From Actinomycetota bacterium (lineage in GTDB: Bacteria; Actinomycetota; Thermoleophilia; Gaiellales; Gaiellaceae): a DNA stretch of 32,301 bases. The notes beneath the pieces were generated by a model. The model saw only the letters and a list, made by a program, of their open reading frames with translations, did no database searches and was not told where the DNA came from. This document shows, in pieces, positions 8,765 to 18,032 of the stretch. Each line of letters starts with the position of its first letter. Position 1 is the first letter of the stretch. The stretch spans positions 1-32,301 of the forward strand of contig VAXU01000126.1 in NCBI GenBank assembly GCA_005885125.1, written 5' to 3'. The translations under genes and the position numbers were made by a program.

Positions 8765-8918
8765 TTCGGGATGACCACGCGCTGACCGGCCGCGATGGGC
8801 GAGTGCGAGACAAGTACGCAGGGAGCGTCCATAGCAGCGCTATGGGCGCGACTGAGGACGCAGGATCGCGCCGCCCAGCGCGGCCGGGCGGCCCGTGCTT
8901 CATTTCGAAAGGAGCCAT
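8754..8918 (-). CDS. Candidate 54-aa small ORF between the MaoC gene and thiolase
   Basis: MAPFEMKHGPPGRAGRRDPASSVAPIALLWTLPAYLSRTRPSRPVSAWSSRNEP. ATG overlaps the MaoC stop (TAATG); its TGA (8754) lies inside the thiolase start region (ATG 8764). Coding status unproven. Confidence 0.3.
   Translation of the reverse strand: MAPFEMKHGPPGRAGRRDPASSVAPIALLWTLPAYLSRTRPSRPVSAWSSRNEP
8825..8849. repeat. Intergenic hairpin 1 (11-bp stem, one G.U, 3-nt loop)
   Basis: GCGTCCATAGC-AGC-GCTATGGGCGC in the MaoC/thiolase gap. Confidence 0.8.
8870..8892. repeat. Intergenic hairpin 2 (7-bp perfect stem)
   Basis: GCCGCCC-agcgcggcc-GGGCGGC. Confidence 0.7.
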
Positions 8919-9382
8919 TAAGCATCGGGAGCTCCGGTTGCCATGTAGACGACCTCGCCGACGAGCGCAGGCTTCTCCTTGCCCTCGACCTCGACCTGGA
9001 CGCCGACGTGCCAGACCACGCTCGGCCCGCGTCGCTCGGCGCGGAGCAGCTTCGCGTGCAAGCGGACGCGCGAGCCTGACGGCACGGGGCTCGTGAAACG
9101 AGTCTTCTCCGTCCCGTAGTTGACGCCCATGACGGCGTCGCTGACCGACACGACCTCGCTGAGCAGCATCGGCAGCATCGACAGGGTCAGGTATCCGTGG
9201 GCGACGGTGGTTCCGAACGGGCCGTTCGCGGCAGCATCGGGATCGACGTGGATCCACTGGTGGTCGCCGGTCGCCTCGGCGAACAGGTTGATTTGCTCCT
9301 GTGTGATCTCGTGCCAGTCGCTCGTCCCGAGCTCGCGCTCGCCCGACTGCTCGAGCTCCTCGATCGTCAGCGTGGTCGTCAT
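8918..9382 (-). CDS. MaoC-like (R)-specific enoyl-CoA hydratase
   Basis: MTTTLTIEELEQSGERELGTSDWHEITQEQINLFAEATGDHQWIHVDPDAAANGPFGTTVAHGYLTLSMLP contains the hydratase-2 motif FAxxTGDxxxxHxDxxxAxxxxFxxxxxHG. Start trimmed to ATG 9382 (track 9631). Confidence 0.92.
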   Translation of the reverse strand: MTTTLTIEELEQSGERELGTSDWHEITQEQINLFAEATGDHQWIHVDPDAAANGPFGTTVAHGYLTLSMLPMLLSEVVSVSDAVMGVNYGTEKTRFTSPVPSGSRVRLHAKLLRAERRGPSVVWHVGVQVEVEGKEKPALVGEVVYMATGAPDA

Positions 9383-9395
9383 CTCGCCGTTCCTC

Positions 9396-10331
9396 TCATC
9401 GCTCGCGCATCGACTGTCCGCCCGCCTGGTGCATCGAGGCGAGCATTCCGGGCGGCGCCGCCCCGCTGGGGAGGCGGTCGCGGAGCTCCTGCAGCAACGC
9501 GTCCGGGTCCCAGCGTTCGTCGCTCGCGAACAACTCGCCGGCTTCCCAGCCGCTGAGCATGTTGACGACGCCGCCGTAGACGAAGAAGACCTGGCCGGTG
9601 ATGTCCTGGGCCTCGTCGGCACAGAGCGCAACGACGATCGGGGAGTTGTTGGCCGGGTCCGCGGGATCGAAGCCTTCCTCGGGGGGTGGGATCTCTCCGA
9701 ACGCGGCTTCGGTCATGCGCGTGCGCGCGTTCGGCGCGATCGCGTTCACGGTCACTCCATACCGCTGGAGCTCCTGGGCGGCGATCAGCGTGAAGCCGAC
9801 GATCCCGGCTTTCGCTGCGCCGTAGTTCACTTGGCCGACGTTGCCGAAGACGCCCGACGGGCTCGACGTGTTGATCACGCGCGCGGAGACGTGGTCACCC
9901 GCCTTCGAGCGCTCGCGCCAGTGGGCCGCAGCATGCCGTGTCGGTGCGAAGTGGCCCTTCAGATGCACGTCGATCACCGCATCCCATTCGTGCTCCTCCA
10001 TGTTGACGAGCATGCGGTCGCGCAGGATCCCCGCGTTGTTGACGAGGATGTCCAGGCGTCCGAACGCGGCGACGGTGCCGTCGATCAGCCGTTTCGCGCC
10101 GGCGAAGTCCGCGACGTTCTCGCCGTTCGCAACTGCCTCGCCGCCGAGCGCTTCGATCTCTCGCACGACGTCGTGCGCGGGGCCTGCGTCGGCGCCCTCG
10201 CCGGCCAGCGATGCGCCGAGGTCGTTGACGACGATCTTGGCGCCGGCGCGTGCGAGCGCAAGGGCGTGCTCTCGGCCGATCCCGCGACCGGCGCCCGTGA
10301 CGACCGCGACCTTCCCGTCGAGCTTCGGCAT
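9396..10331 (-). CDS. SDR, HSD17B4/MFE-2-like 3-hydroxyacyl-CoA dehydrogenase type
   Basis: 'VAVVTGAGRGIGREHALALARAGAKIVVNDLGASLAGEG', 'DILVNNAGILRDRMLVNM', 'INTSSPSGVFGNVGQVNYGAAKAGIVGFTLIAAQELQRYGVTVNAIAPNARTRMTE'. Confidence 0.88.
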   Translation of the reverse strand: MPKLDGKVAVVTGAGRGIGREHALALARAGAKIVVNDLGASLAGEGADAGPAHDVVREIEALGGEAVANGENVADFAGAKRLIDGTVAAFGRLDILVNNAGILRDRMLVNMEEHEWDAVIDVHLKGHFAPTRHAAAHWRERSKAGDHVSARVINTSSPSGVFGNVGQVNYGAAKAGIVGFTLIAAQELQRYGVTVNAIAPNARTRMTEAAFGEIPPPEEGFDPADPANNSPIVVALCADEAQDITGQVFFVYGGVVNMLSGWEAGELFASDERWDPDALLQELRDRLPSGAAPPGMLASMHQAGGQSMRER

Positions 10332-10352
10332 TCCAGACGAGACGTTAGTTCA

Positions 10353-10391
10353 GCGTGTGGGGCCGGGTTGGATTTCTCCGGCCCCCCACGC
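10353..10391. terminator. Hairpin downstream of the binding-protein gene
   Basis: 14-bp stem with one mismatch: GCGTGTGGGGCCGG (10353-10366) / CCGGCCCCCCACGC (10378-10391), 11-nt loop. No clear U-tract. Confidence 0.65.
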
Positions 10392-10397
10392 AATCCG

Positions 10398-11660
10398 TCA
10401 GCGTCCCTTGATCAGGGGCCCGAACTCGCTGAAGGTCCCGTTGCTGTAGCGAACGAGCTTCAGTTGCGAGATCGGGAAATGGTCGGTCTTGCTGGTCTTG
10501 ACCCTGATTCCCTTGATCAGGAACGGGTTCACCCAGTTCATGCTCTCCGTCGCCTTGAGCAACGATTCCCGGGTCGGGTTCTTGCCTGCGTTGTAGAGCA
10601 GCTTCACGGTGTCGTACGCCTTGGCCATCCCGTAGAAGTAGAACGTGTTCTTCGGGTCGGCACCGCTCGGGCCGTACTGCGCCAGGATGCTCGCGTACTT
10701 CTTGACGATCGGGTCGTTCGCGTACTTCGGATTGGCATTGTTCTTTAGATAGCCGCTGCTGACCGCGCCGTTGACGAACTCCGGGCCGGCGCGCTGAGCG
10801 ACCGCTGCCATCACCGAGTCGATCGCGGACACGGAGTTGATGACGATCGTGTCCGGCTTCCAGTTGAGCGCCTTCGCCGTCGCGATCGCGCGAACGGTCG
10901 GCGTCGGAATCGAGAGCAACACCCACGTGTCTGCTCCCGAGGCCTTCTGCTTTGCGAGCTGCGATGCATAGCTCGTGTCGGTCGTCTCGTAGCTCTGCGA
11001 CGACACGATGAGGCTCGTCTTTCTACCAAGTCCGATCTTCAGGCCGCGGAGATAGTCCTTCCCGTAGTCGTCGTTCTGGTAGAAGACCGCGATCTTCGCG
11101 TTCGGCGCGTTCTTCTTGATCCACTCGCCGTACGCGCGCCCTTCGGCAATGTAGTCCGGCTGCCAGCCGATCGTCCACGGGAACTGCTTGTACTGGAGGC
11201 CCCAGTAGCTCGCGCCCGTGGAGACCAGGATCTGCGGGATCTTCCGCTCGTTCAGGAGCGGTCGAATCGCTTGGTTGTGCTCGGTGCCCAGCGCGCCGAC
11301 GTCCGCGAAGATCTTGTCCTCGAGGATGAGCTTGTTCGTCAGCTGCACCGTCTGGGCGGGGTTGTACCCGTCGTCGTAGTACTTCCAGACGATCTGGCGT
11401 CCTCTCACGCCCTTCTTTCCGTCCGGCCCTTTGTGCGCGTTGGCCCATTTGAAGTAGGCCTCCATGCCGCGCGGAATCGGCGCATACAGCGACGCCGGCC
11501 CGCTGAGCGGGAACGTTCCGCCGATCGTGATCGACGTCGACGTGACACCCGGCGTCGCTGTCGGCGCCGTGGCGATCTGCACCCGTCCAAATGCGGCGCC
11601 GGGGATGCTCACGGCCAACGATGCGAGAACGGCCGCAAGCGCAATCAGCGCTCTGTTCAC
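10398..11660 (-). CDS. LIV-type ABC transporter substrate-binding protein
   Basis: Signal peptide (MNRALIALAAVLASLAVSIPGAAFG), 'ITIGGTFPLSGPASLYAPIPRGMEAYFKWAN', 'GYNPAQTVQLTNKLILEDKIFADVGALGTEHNQAI', periplasmic-binding-protein type I fold. Confidence 0.9.
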   Translation of the reverse strand: MNRALIALAAVLASLAVSIPGAAFGRVQIATAPTATPGVTSTSITIGGTFPLSGPASLYAPIPRGMEAYFKWANAHKGPDGKKGVRGRQIVWKYYDDGYNPAQTVQLTNKLILEDKIFADVGALGTEHNQAIRPLLNERKIPQILVSTGASYWGLQYKQFPWTIGWQPDYIAEGRAYGEWIKKNAPNAKIAVFYQNDDYGKDYLRGLKIGLGRKTSLIVSSQSYETTDTSYASQLAKQKASGADTWVLLSIPTPTVRAIATAKALNWKPDTIVINSVSAIDSVMAAVAQRAGPEFVNGAVSSGYLKNNANPKYANDPIVKKYASILAQYGPSGADPKNTFYFYGMAKAYDTVKLLYNAGKNPTRESLLKATESMNWVNPFLIKGIRVKTSKTDHFPISQLKLVRYSNGTFSEFGPLIKGR

Positions 11661-11758
11661 GAGTCTCCCTCCTCCTCCGTCATGCAGCTTCTCGGTACTC
11701 GTTATGCGACGCCCCCTCGAGCGGTTTCCTAGGTCGCACCTCCTGTACGGAGCATTGT

Positions 11759-11775
11759 TGGCTCACGATGAGCCA
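11759..11775. terminator. Small hairpin downstream of malate synthase
   Basis: TGGCTCA-CGA-TGAGCCA perfect 7-bp stem just past the malate synthase stop. Weak as an intrinsic terminator (no U-tract). Confidence 0.45.
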
Positions 11776-11791
11776 GGCTGTCAAGAAACTC

Positions 11792-13336
11792 CTAGGCCGT
11801 GAGCCGCTCGTAGGCGGGAAGCGTCAGGAACTCCGCGAACTCGCCGGCGAGTGCCACTTCGGCGAAGACCTCCGCCGCGGTCTCGTACCCCGGGCCGAGC
11901 TGCTCGAGCTCCTCGCGCTCGATCTCGACCACCCGCTCGCGCGTGACATGGCCGTGATGCACCCACTGCCAGATCTGCGAGCGACTGATCTCGGCCGTCG
12001 CGGCGTCCTCCATCAGGTTGTTGATCGCGGCCGCCCCGACGCCGTTCAGCCAGGAGGCGATGTACTGGATACCGACCGAGACGTTGAGGCGGACCCCTTC
12101 CTCGGTGACCCCGCCGCGCGTGCGGGCGACGTCCAGCAGGTCGGCCGCCACGACCGAGACGTCGTCGCGCAGCCTGTCGACCTGATTCGGTCGCTCGCCG
12201 AGTACGTCGTCGAACACGCCCATCGCTACGGAAACGAGATCGGGGTGCGCGACCCAGGTCCCGTCGAAGCCGTCCCCAGCCTCACGCAGCTTGTCCTCCC
12301 GCACCCTCGTGAGCGCGAGCTCGTTGACCTCGGGGTCGCGCCGGCTCGGGATGAACGCGGCCATCCCGCCGATCGCATGTGCGCCGCGGCGGTGGCAGGT
12401 CCTGACGAGCAGTTCGGTGTAGGCACGCATGAACGGCACGTCCATCGTCACCAGCGGGCGGTCCGGGAGCACGAACTCCGGCCGATCGCGGAACTTCTTG
12501 ATGATCGAGAACATGTAGTCCCACCGGCCCGCGTTCAGCCCGGCGGAATGCTCTCTCAGCTCGAAGAGGATCTCGTCCATCTCGAAAGCGGCCAGGATCG
12601 TCTCGACGAGCACGGTGGCGCGGATCGTGCCGCGCGGAATCGACAGCCGCTCCTGCGCGAACAGAAAGACGTCGTTCCACAGGCGCGCCTCGAGGTGCGA
12701 CTCGAGCTTCGGCAGGTAGAAGTAGGGGCCCGAGCCGGCGTCGCGTTGGCGCCGGCCACAGTGGAACAGGTAGAGACCGAAGTCGAACAGGCTGGCCGAG
12801 ACGGTGTCGCCGTCGACCAGCAGGTGCTTCTCGTGCAGGTGCCAGCCACGCGGTCGCACTAGGAGGGTCGCGACGTCGTCGTGAAGCCGGTACGACTTCG
12901 ACCCAGTCTCCAGCGAGATCGTCCGGTCGACCGCATCGATCAGGTTCGCTTGGCCCTCGACGCAGTTCCGCCACGTCGGCGAGTTCGAGTCCTCGAAATC
13001 GGCCATGAACATCCGGGCGCCCGAGTTCAAGGCATTGATCACCATCTTCCGGTCGACGGGCCCGGTGATCTCGACCCGCCGGTCGAGGAGATCGTGCGGC
13101 GCGGGCGCGACGCGCCAGTCCGGGTCCTCCCGAACGGCGCGTGTGGCCGGGAGGAAGTCGGGCAGCTCGCCGGCGGCGATCCGCTCCTGCCGGTCCGCTC
13201 GCGCCGCCAGCAGCTCCAATCGAGTTGGGTTGAACTCGCGCTGCAGGTCGGCGACGAAGGCGAGCGCTTCCGGCGTCAGGATTCGCGCTCCCGCCTCGCC
13301 CGCCTCTCCCAACACCTCGACGCTGGTAGTGGTCAT
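11792..13336 (-). CDS. aceB: Malate synthase A
   Basis: '[32 protein letters not shown]', '[11 protein letters not shown]', '[22 protein letters not shown]', '[13 protein letters not shown]', '[18 protein letters not shown]'. Start trimmed to ATG 13336. Confidence 0.95.
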   Translation of the reverse strand: MTTTSVEVLGEAGEAGARILTPEALAFVADLQREFNPTRLELLAARADRQERIAAGELPDFLPATRAVREDPDWRVAPAPHDLLDRRVEITGPVDRKMVINALNSGARMFMADFEDSNSPTWRNCVEGQANLIDAVDRTISLETGSKSYRLHDDVATLLVRPRGWHLHEKHLLVDGDTVSASLFDFGLYLFHCGRRQRDAGSGPYFYLPKLESHLEARLWNDVFLFAQERLSIPRGTIRATVLVETILAAFEMDEILFELREHSAGLNAGRWDYMFSIIKKFRDRPEFVLPDRPLVTMDVPFMRAYTELLVRTCHRRGAHAIGGMAAFIPSRRDPEVNELALTRVREDKLREAGDGFDGTWVAHPDLVSVAMGVFDDVLGERPNQVDRLRDDVSVVAADLLDVARTRGGVTEEGVRLNVSVGIQYIASWLNGVGAAAINNLMEDAATAEISRSQIWQWVHHGHVTRERVVEIEREELEQLGPGYETAAEVFAEVALAGEFAEFLTLPAYERLTA

Positions 13337-13446
13337 CCGGAGAGAGATATCGGAATGAGCTCCTGGTTGGAAGCCTGCCCCTTGATTGACAGCCCACAAG
13401 CGGCAGAGCAGGATTCCCGGTCGACTCCGACGGCCTCGAGGGGGGC

Positions 13447-15057
13447 GTGATGGACGGCCTGATGATGGACTTCCAGTTGACGCTTCCGACCTTGCTGCGC
13501 CGCGCGGAGACGTACTTCGGCGAGCAGGAGGTCGTCACCCGCCTGCCCGACAAGTCGTTCCACCGCTACACCTATTCGGACATGGCGCGCCGCGCGAAGC
13601 AGCTCGCCGTGGCGTTGGGTGAGCTGGGCCTCGAGCGCGGCGACCGCGTTGCAACGCTGAGCTGGAACCACTACCAGCATCTCGAGGCGTACTTCGGCAT
13701 TCCGTGCGGCGGCTTCGTCCTGCACACGCTCAATCTGCGCCTCCATCCCGACGACATCGGCTACATCGCCTCCCACGCAGGCGACCGCGCGCTCATCGTC
13801 GACGCGAGCCTGGCGCCGTTGGTCGAGCAGTTCCGCGGCCGGACGCAGATCGAGCACGTGTTTGTCGTCGAGGATTCGTACGAGGAGCTGCTTGCCTCTT
13901 CCAACTCGGACGACTGGCGCGAGCCCGAGCTCGACGAGAACGAGGCGGCTGCGATGTGCTACACGAGCGGCACCACCGGCATGCCGAAGGGCGTCGTGTA
14001 CTCGCACCGTTCGACGATCCTGCACACACTCGGTGTCGCCGCTGCCAACCCGCTCGGGGTCGGCATCTCCGAGCGGGACGTGATCCTTCCGGTCGTGCCC
14101 ATGTTCCACGCGAACGCGTGGGGCTATCCGTACATCGCCGCGATGATCGGCGCGAAGCAGGTCTTCCCGGGCCCGTATCTCGATCCGGAAAGCCTCCTGG
14201 ACGACTTCGTCCAGGAGGGCGTGACGTGGACGGCGGGCGTGCCGACGATCTGGCTCGGAATCCTGCAGCTCCTCGATGCGCATCCCGGGAAGTGGGATCT
14301 GTCGCACATGAAGGGAATGCTGGTGGGCGGCTCGGCGGCCCCGCGCGCGATGATCGCCGGGTTCCAGGAGCGCCACGACCTCGTGGTCTGCCACGGGTGG
14401 GGCATGACGGAGACATCTCCGGTCGCGTCGATGGCGGCGCTGCCGGGCGAGCTCGCGAACGCCGACGACGACACGAAGTTCGACTACATCGCGATGCAGG
14501 GCTTCCCGCTCGCGCTCGTCGAGCTCCGGGCGCGGGACGAGTCCGGGCACGAGATTCCGCATGACGGGGAGACGATGGGCGAGCTCGAGGTCCGCGGGCC
14601 GTGGGTCGCGTCCGCGTACTACGAGTCACCCGACGAGGCCGGCCGCTGGACGGACGACGGCTGGTTCAAGACGGGCGACATCGTCTCGTTCGACCCGCAT
14701 GGCCATATCCAGATCAAGGACCGCTCGAAGGACGTGATCAAGTCGGGCGGCGAGTGGATCTCGTCCGTCGAGCTCGAGAACGCGTTGATGGCGCATCCCG
14801 CGGTCGCGGAAGCTGCAGTGATCGCGATTCCGGACGAGAAGTGGCAGGAGCGTCCGCTCGCCGCCGTCGTGCTGAAGGACGGAGCAGCCGCGACCGCTGA
14901 GGAGCTACGGGAGTTCCTCGCGCCGCAGTTCGCGAAGTGGTGGCTGCCGGACCGCTTCGAGTTCGTCGGCGAGATTCCGAAGACGGCGGTGGGCAAGTTC
15001 CGGAAGACCGCGCTCCGCGAGCAGTTCGCCCAGCAGCCGGCCGTAACGACGACGTAG
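13447..15057 (+). CDS. Acyl-CoA ligase (AMP-binding, medium/long-chain FadD-type)
   Basis: '[20 protein letters not shown]' P-loop, '[11 protein letters not shown]', '[43 protein letters not shown]', '[15 protein letters not shown]'. Confidence 0.94.
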   Translation: MMDGLMMDFQLTLPTLLRRAETYFGEQEVVTRLPDKSFHRYTYSDMARRAKQLAVALGELGLERGDRVATLSWNHYQHLEAYFGIPCGGFVLHTLNLRLHPDDIGYIASHAGDRALIVDASLAPLVEQFRGRTQIEHVFVVEDSYEELLASSNSDDWREPELDENEAAAMCYTSGTTGMPKGVVYSHRSTILHTLGVAAANPLGVGISERDVILPVVPMFHANAWGYPYIAAMIGAKQVFPGPYLDPESLLDDFVQEGVTWTAGVPTIWLGILQLLDAHPGKWDLSHMKGMLVGGSAAPRAMIAGFQERHDLVVCHGWGMTETSPVASMAALPGELANADDDTKFDYIAMQGFPLALVELRARDESGHEIPHDGETMGELEVRGPWVASAYYESPDEAGRWTDDGWFKTGDIVSFDPHGHIQIKDRSKDVIKSGGEWISSVELENALMAHPAVAEAAVIAIPDEKWQERPLAAVVLKDGAAATAEELREFLAPQFAKWWLPDRFEFVGEIPKTAVGKFRKTALREQFAQQPAVTTT

Positions 15058-15065
15058 CGGAAGCC

Positions 15066-15314
15066 TCAGCAGCCGTTGTCCGCTGCCGCCACGGCGATCG
15101 CGCCCACGGACGTCGCGCTGACGAACCAGCCGAGAACGATCAGCACTGGAACGACGGTGCGCTCGCTGAAAGAGACAAGCCCTGCAAAGGCGAGAAGCCA
15201 CGAAACTCCAAGCGCGGCGAGAACCCCGTCGAGCCAAGCCCGGCCCTCGCAAAAAAGGAACTTCGATACATAGCTCCCGCCGACGACCAACGCGCACACG
15301 CCGCCAAGCACCAC
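15066..15314 (-). CDS. Small membrane protein of unknown function
   Basis: 82 aa with several hydrophobic stretches (VLGGVCALVVGGSYVSKFLF, VLAALGVSWLLAFAGLV, VVPVLIVLGWFVSATSVGAIAV). Start uncertain (GTG/CTG). Confidence 0.5.
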   Translation of the reverse strand: MVLGGVCALVVGGSYVSKFLFCEGRAWLDGVLAALGVSWLLAFAGLVSFSERTVVPVLIVLGWFVSATSVGAIAVAAADNGC

Positions 15315-15391
15315 GTGGCCGAGCAGCCAAGCCGCCAGGGGAGGATCCTCCGCGGCTCGTCATCCTGCCCGATCGGCTCCACGTCTCAATC

Positions 15392-16393
15392 CTACGATCG
15401 GCTGCGGGCGACCTTGACGAGGGCTTTGCCTCGGTTCTCGCCGTTCAGCATCCCGATGAATGCCCGAGGTGCGTTTGCCAGGCCGTCCGTGACGTCCTCG
15501 CGCCAGCGGAGGTCCCCGTTCGCCACCCAGTGAGCGAGCCGACGCGCGGCTTCGTCGAAGCGCGACGCGTAGTCGCTGACGAGGAAGCCCTCCATCCGCG
15601 CACGGAACACGATCAGCAGCCCTGGCTGGAACGTCGGCTCCGGGCGCTCGGCATTGTATTGCGCTATCTGCCCGCAGACGACGATGCGCGCCCCGAGGTT
15701 CAGGCGCCTGTAGACGGCCTGTGAGATTGCGCCGCCGCAGTTGTCGAAGTACACGTCGACGTGCTCGCCGTCCAGCGCCGCTGTGACGTCGTCGCTCTTG
15801 TAGTCGATCGCCGAGTCGTAGCCGTAGACCTCGGTCAGATCGCGCGTCTTCTCCGGCCCGCCCGCGATGCCGACCGCGCGGCAACCGGCGAGCTTCGCCA
15901 GCTGCCCGACGATCTGTCCGACCGCGCCCGCCGCGGCGGAAACGACGACGGTATCGCCGGGCCGGGGCCGGCCGACGTCGAGCAGTCCGAAGTACGCAGT
16001 GAACCCCGTCATGCCGACGGCGTGCAGCGCGAGCGTCGGCGGGTCGAGCCCGGATGGAACGGGGCGGAGCGTTCCCGCGCGGGCAACCGCGTATTCCTGC
16101 CAGCCGAGTTGCCCGACGACGAGCTCGCCTGGCGAAAACCGCGAATCGTTGCTCTCGACGACCTCGCCGATGCCCAGCGCCGTAATCACGTCGCCGATCT
16201 GCAGCGGCGCCGCATACGACCGTGCCTCGTTCATCCGCCCGCGCTGGTACGGATCGACCGACGTCCACAGGACGTCCACGAGCACCTCGCCGGGGCCCGG
16301 TGCCTCGATCTCCACTTCGTCGAGGGCGAAATCCGAGTTCTGCGGGAAGCCGACCGGACGCGCGGCGAGCGTGACGCGGCGGCTCATCGGCAT
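15392..16393 (-). CDS. NADP-dependent oxidoreductase, MDR superfamily (leukotriene B4 dehydrogenase/CurA-like)
   Basis: '[13 protein letters not shown]', '[32 protein letters not shown]', '[10 protein letters not shown]', '[14 protein letters not shown]'; lacks zinc-binding cysteines. Confidence 0.9.
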   Translation of the reverse strand: MPMSRRVTLAARPVGFPQNSDFALDEVEIEAPGPGEVLVDVLWTSVDPYQRGRMNEARSYAAPLQIGDVITALGIGEVVESNDSRFSPGELVVGQLGWQEYAVARAGTLRPVPSGLDPPTLALHAVGMTGFTAYFGLLDVGRPRPGDTVVVSAAAGAVGQIVGQLAKLAGCRAVGIAGGPEKTRDLTEVYGYDSAIDYKSDDVTAALDGEHVDVYFDNCGGAISQAVYRRLNLGARIVVCGQIAQYNAERPEPTFQPGLLIVFRARMEGFLVSDYASRFDEAARRLAHWVANGDLRWREDVTDGLANAPRAFIGMLNGENRGKALVKVARSRS

Positions 16394-16412
16394 CCGTTTA
16401 GCATCGCAGGTC

Positions 16413-17414
16413 GTGCGCCTCGGCTTCTACATGGGCTACGCGCCTCCGGGCACGAGCCCGCTCGAGCTGATCGCGCTCGCGCAAGAAGCGGAACGGCTCG
16501 GCTACGACTCGGCGTGGGCCGCGGAAGCGTGGGGAACTGACGCGGTCACTGTGCTGACGTGGCTCGCTGCCACGACGTCGAGGATCAAGATCGGCTCGGC
16601 GATCATGCAGATCCCCGGGCGGACGCCGGCGAACACGGCGATGACAGCGGCGACGCTCGACCTCATGTCCGGCGGACGTTTCCTCCTCGGGCTCGGCACG
16701 TCCGGGCCGCAAGTCGTCGAAGGCTGGCACGGACAGCCGTGGGGGAAACCGATCACGAAGACGCGCGAGTACGTTCAGATTGTCCGCGCAGCGTTGCGGC
16801 GCGAGGTGCTCGAGTTCCACGGGGATCAGTACGACGTCCCGTACTCCGGTGACGACGCGACGGGTCTCGGCAAGCCCCTGAAACTGCTCGTCCGGCCACT
16901 GCGCGAGTCGATTCCGATCTACCTCGCTGCCTTGAGCCCAAAGAACGTGCGCACTGCATTCGAGATCGCCGACGGCTGGCTGCCGATCTATTTCTCACCC
17001 GAGCGCGCCCGCGATGCCTTCGGATACGAGCTGCGTGACGGCTTCGACATCGCACCGTCGGTGAACGTCGTCGTCTCGGACGACGTCGAGGCGGCGCGCG
17101 ACATGTTGAGGCCGCTGCTCGCGCTCTACATCGGCGGGATGGGCGCACGCGGAGCGAACTTCTACAACGCGCTCTTCCGCCGCTACGGCTACGAAGCGGA
17201 GGCCGCGCGCATCCAGAGGCTCTATTTGGATGGCAAGAAGCGCGAAGCGATCGCGGCCGTTCCCGATGCGCTCGTCGACGACGTGTCGCTCGTCGGCCCT
17301 CCGGAGCGAATCCGCGATCGGCTCGAAGCCTGGCGCGAGTCCGGCGCCACGACGCTCCTCGTCGCCACCCGCGACGTCGCGTCGCTGAGGACGATGGCGG
17401 AGCTGATGCTCTAG
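16413..17414 (+). CDS. LLM-class (F420-dependent-type) oxidoreductase
   Basis: [107 protein letters not shown]. Start reassigned to GTG 16413; the longer track ORF is antisense to the MDR gene. Confidence 0.9.
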   Translation: MRLGFYMGYAPPGTSPLELIALAQEAERLGYDSAWAAEAWGTDAVTVLTWLAATTSRIKIGSAIMQIPGRTPANTAMTAATLDLMSGGRFLLGLGTSGPQVVEGWHGQPWGKPITKTREYVQIVRAALRREVLEFHGDQYDVPYSGDDATGLGKPLKLLVRPLRESIPIYLAALSPKNVRTAFEIADGWLPIYFSPERARDAFGYELRDGFDIAPSVNVVVSDDVEAARDMLRPLLALYIGGMGARGANFYNALFRRYGYEAEAARIQRLYLDGKKREAIAAVPDALVDDVSLVGPPERIRDRLEAWRESGATTLLVATRDVASLRTMAELML

Positions 17415-17423
17415 CAGGTCAGA

Positions 17424-18032
17424 TCAGTCGAGGAGCCAGGCGGCGACCTTCGCGCGCAGCTCGCGCGGATAGCCGCCGTGGCTTTGGATCCAGAGCGCCC
17501 GCTTGTAGTAGCGATGGAGCACGTGCTCCCACGTGAAGCCGATCCCGCCGAGCACCTGAATCGCTCGCTCGCACGCCGCGACGGCGACGTCCCCGGCGTA
17601 GCTCTTCGCCGCCGCCGCCGCGATCGGGGCCTGCTCGTCGTCCTCGGCAACACACCACGCCGCCCAGTAGGCGATCGAACGCGCGAGCTCCGTCTCGACA
17701 TAGGTGTCCGCGAGGGGATGTGACACGGCTTGGTAGACGCCGATCGGCCGGCCGAACTGCTCGCGCGTCTTGGCGTGCTCGACGCCGAGCTCGAGCGCGC
17801 GGCGGGCGATTCCGGCCGACTCGAGCGCCAGCGCGGCGAGCCGCTCGTTCTCGGGAGCCGCCGAGTCGAAGAACTCCTCGCCGCGATTCGCCCGTCCGGC
17901 CTCTTCGAACAGCACGGCCCGATCGAGAAAGGCGAGCTCGTCGAGCTCGTCCCGGCCCCAACCGCCGTTCCCGAGCACTTCGCGCGCTTCGCGGCGCAGC
18001 AGCTCCTGCTCCTCGGTGAACGCGAACTGCAT
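17424..18032 (-). CDS. Short acyl-CoA dehydrogenase-like protein (202 aa)
   Basis: N-terminus MQFAFTEEQELLRREAREVL plus C-terminal ACAD domain 'EHAKTREQFGRPIGVYQAVSHPLADTYVETE...QVLGGIGFTWEHVLHRYYKRALW'. No middle beta domain. Confidence 0.85.
   Translation of the reverse strand: MQFAFTEEQELLRREAREVLGNGGWGRDELDELAFLDRAVLFEEAGRANRGEEFFDSAAPENERLAALALESAGIARRALELGVEHAKTREQFGRPIGVYQAVSHPLADTYVETELARSIAYWAAWCVAEDDEQAPIAAAAAKSYAGDVAVAACERAIQVLGGIGFTWEHVLHRYYKRALWIQSHGGYPRELRAKVAAWLLD

Noticed and set aside
6569-8785. 738-aa plus-strand ORF
   Set aside because: Entirely antisense to the ACAD and thiolase genes, which have clear family motifs.
9120-10748. 542-aa plus-strand ORF
   Set aside because: Antisense shadow of the MaoC, SDR and binding-protein genes; no recognisable domain.
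11591-12862. 423-aa plus-strand ORF
   Set aside because: Antisense to malate synthase; composition-driven ORF.
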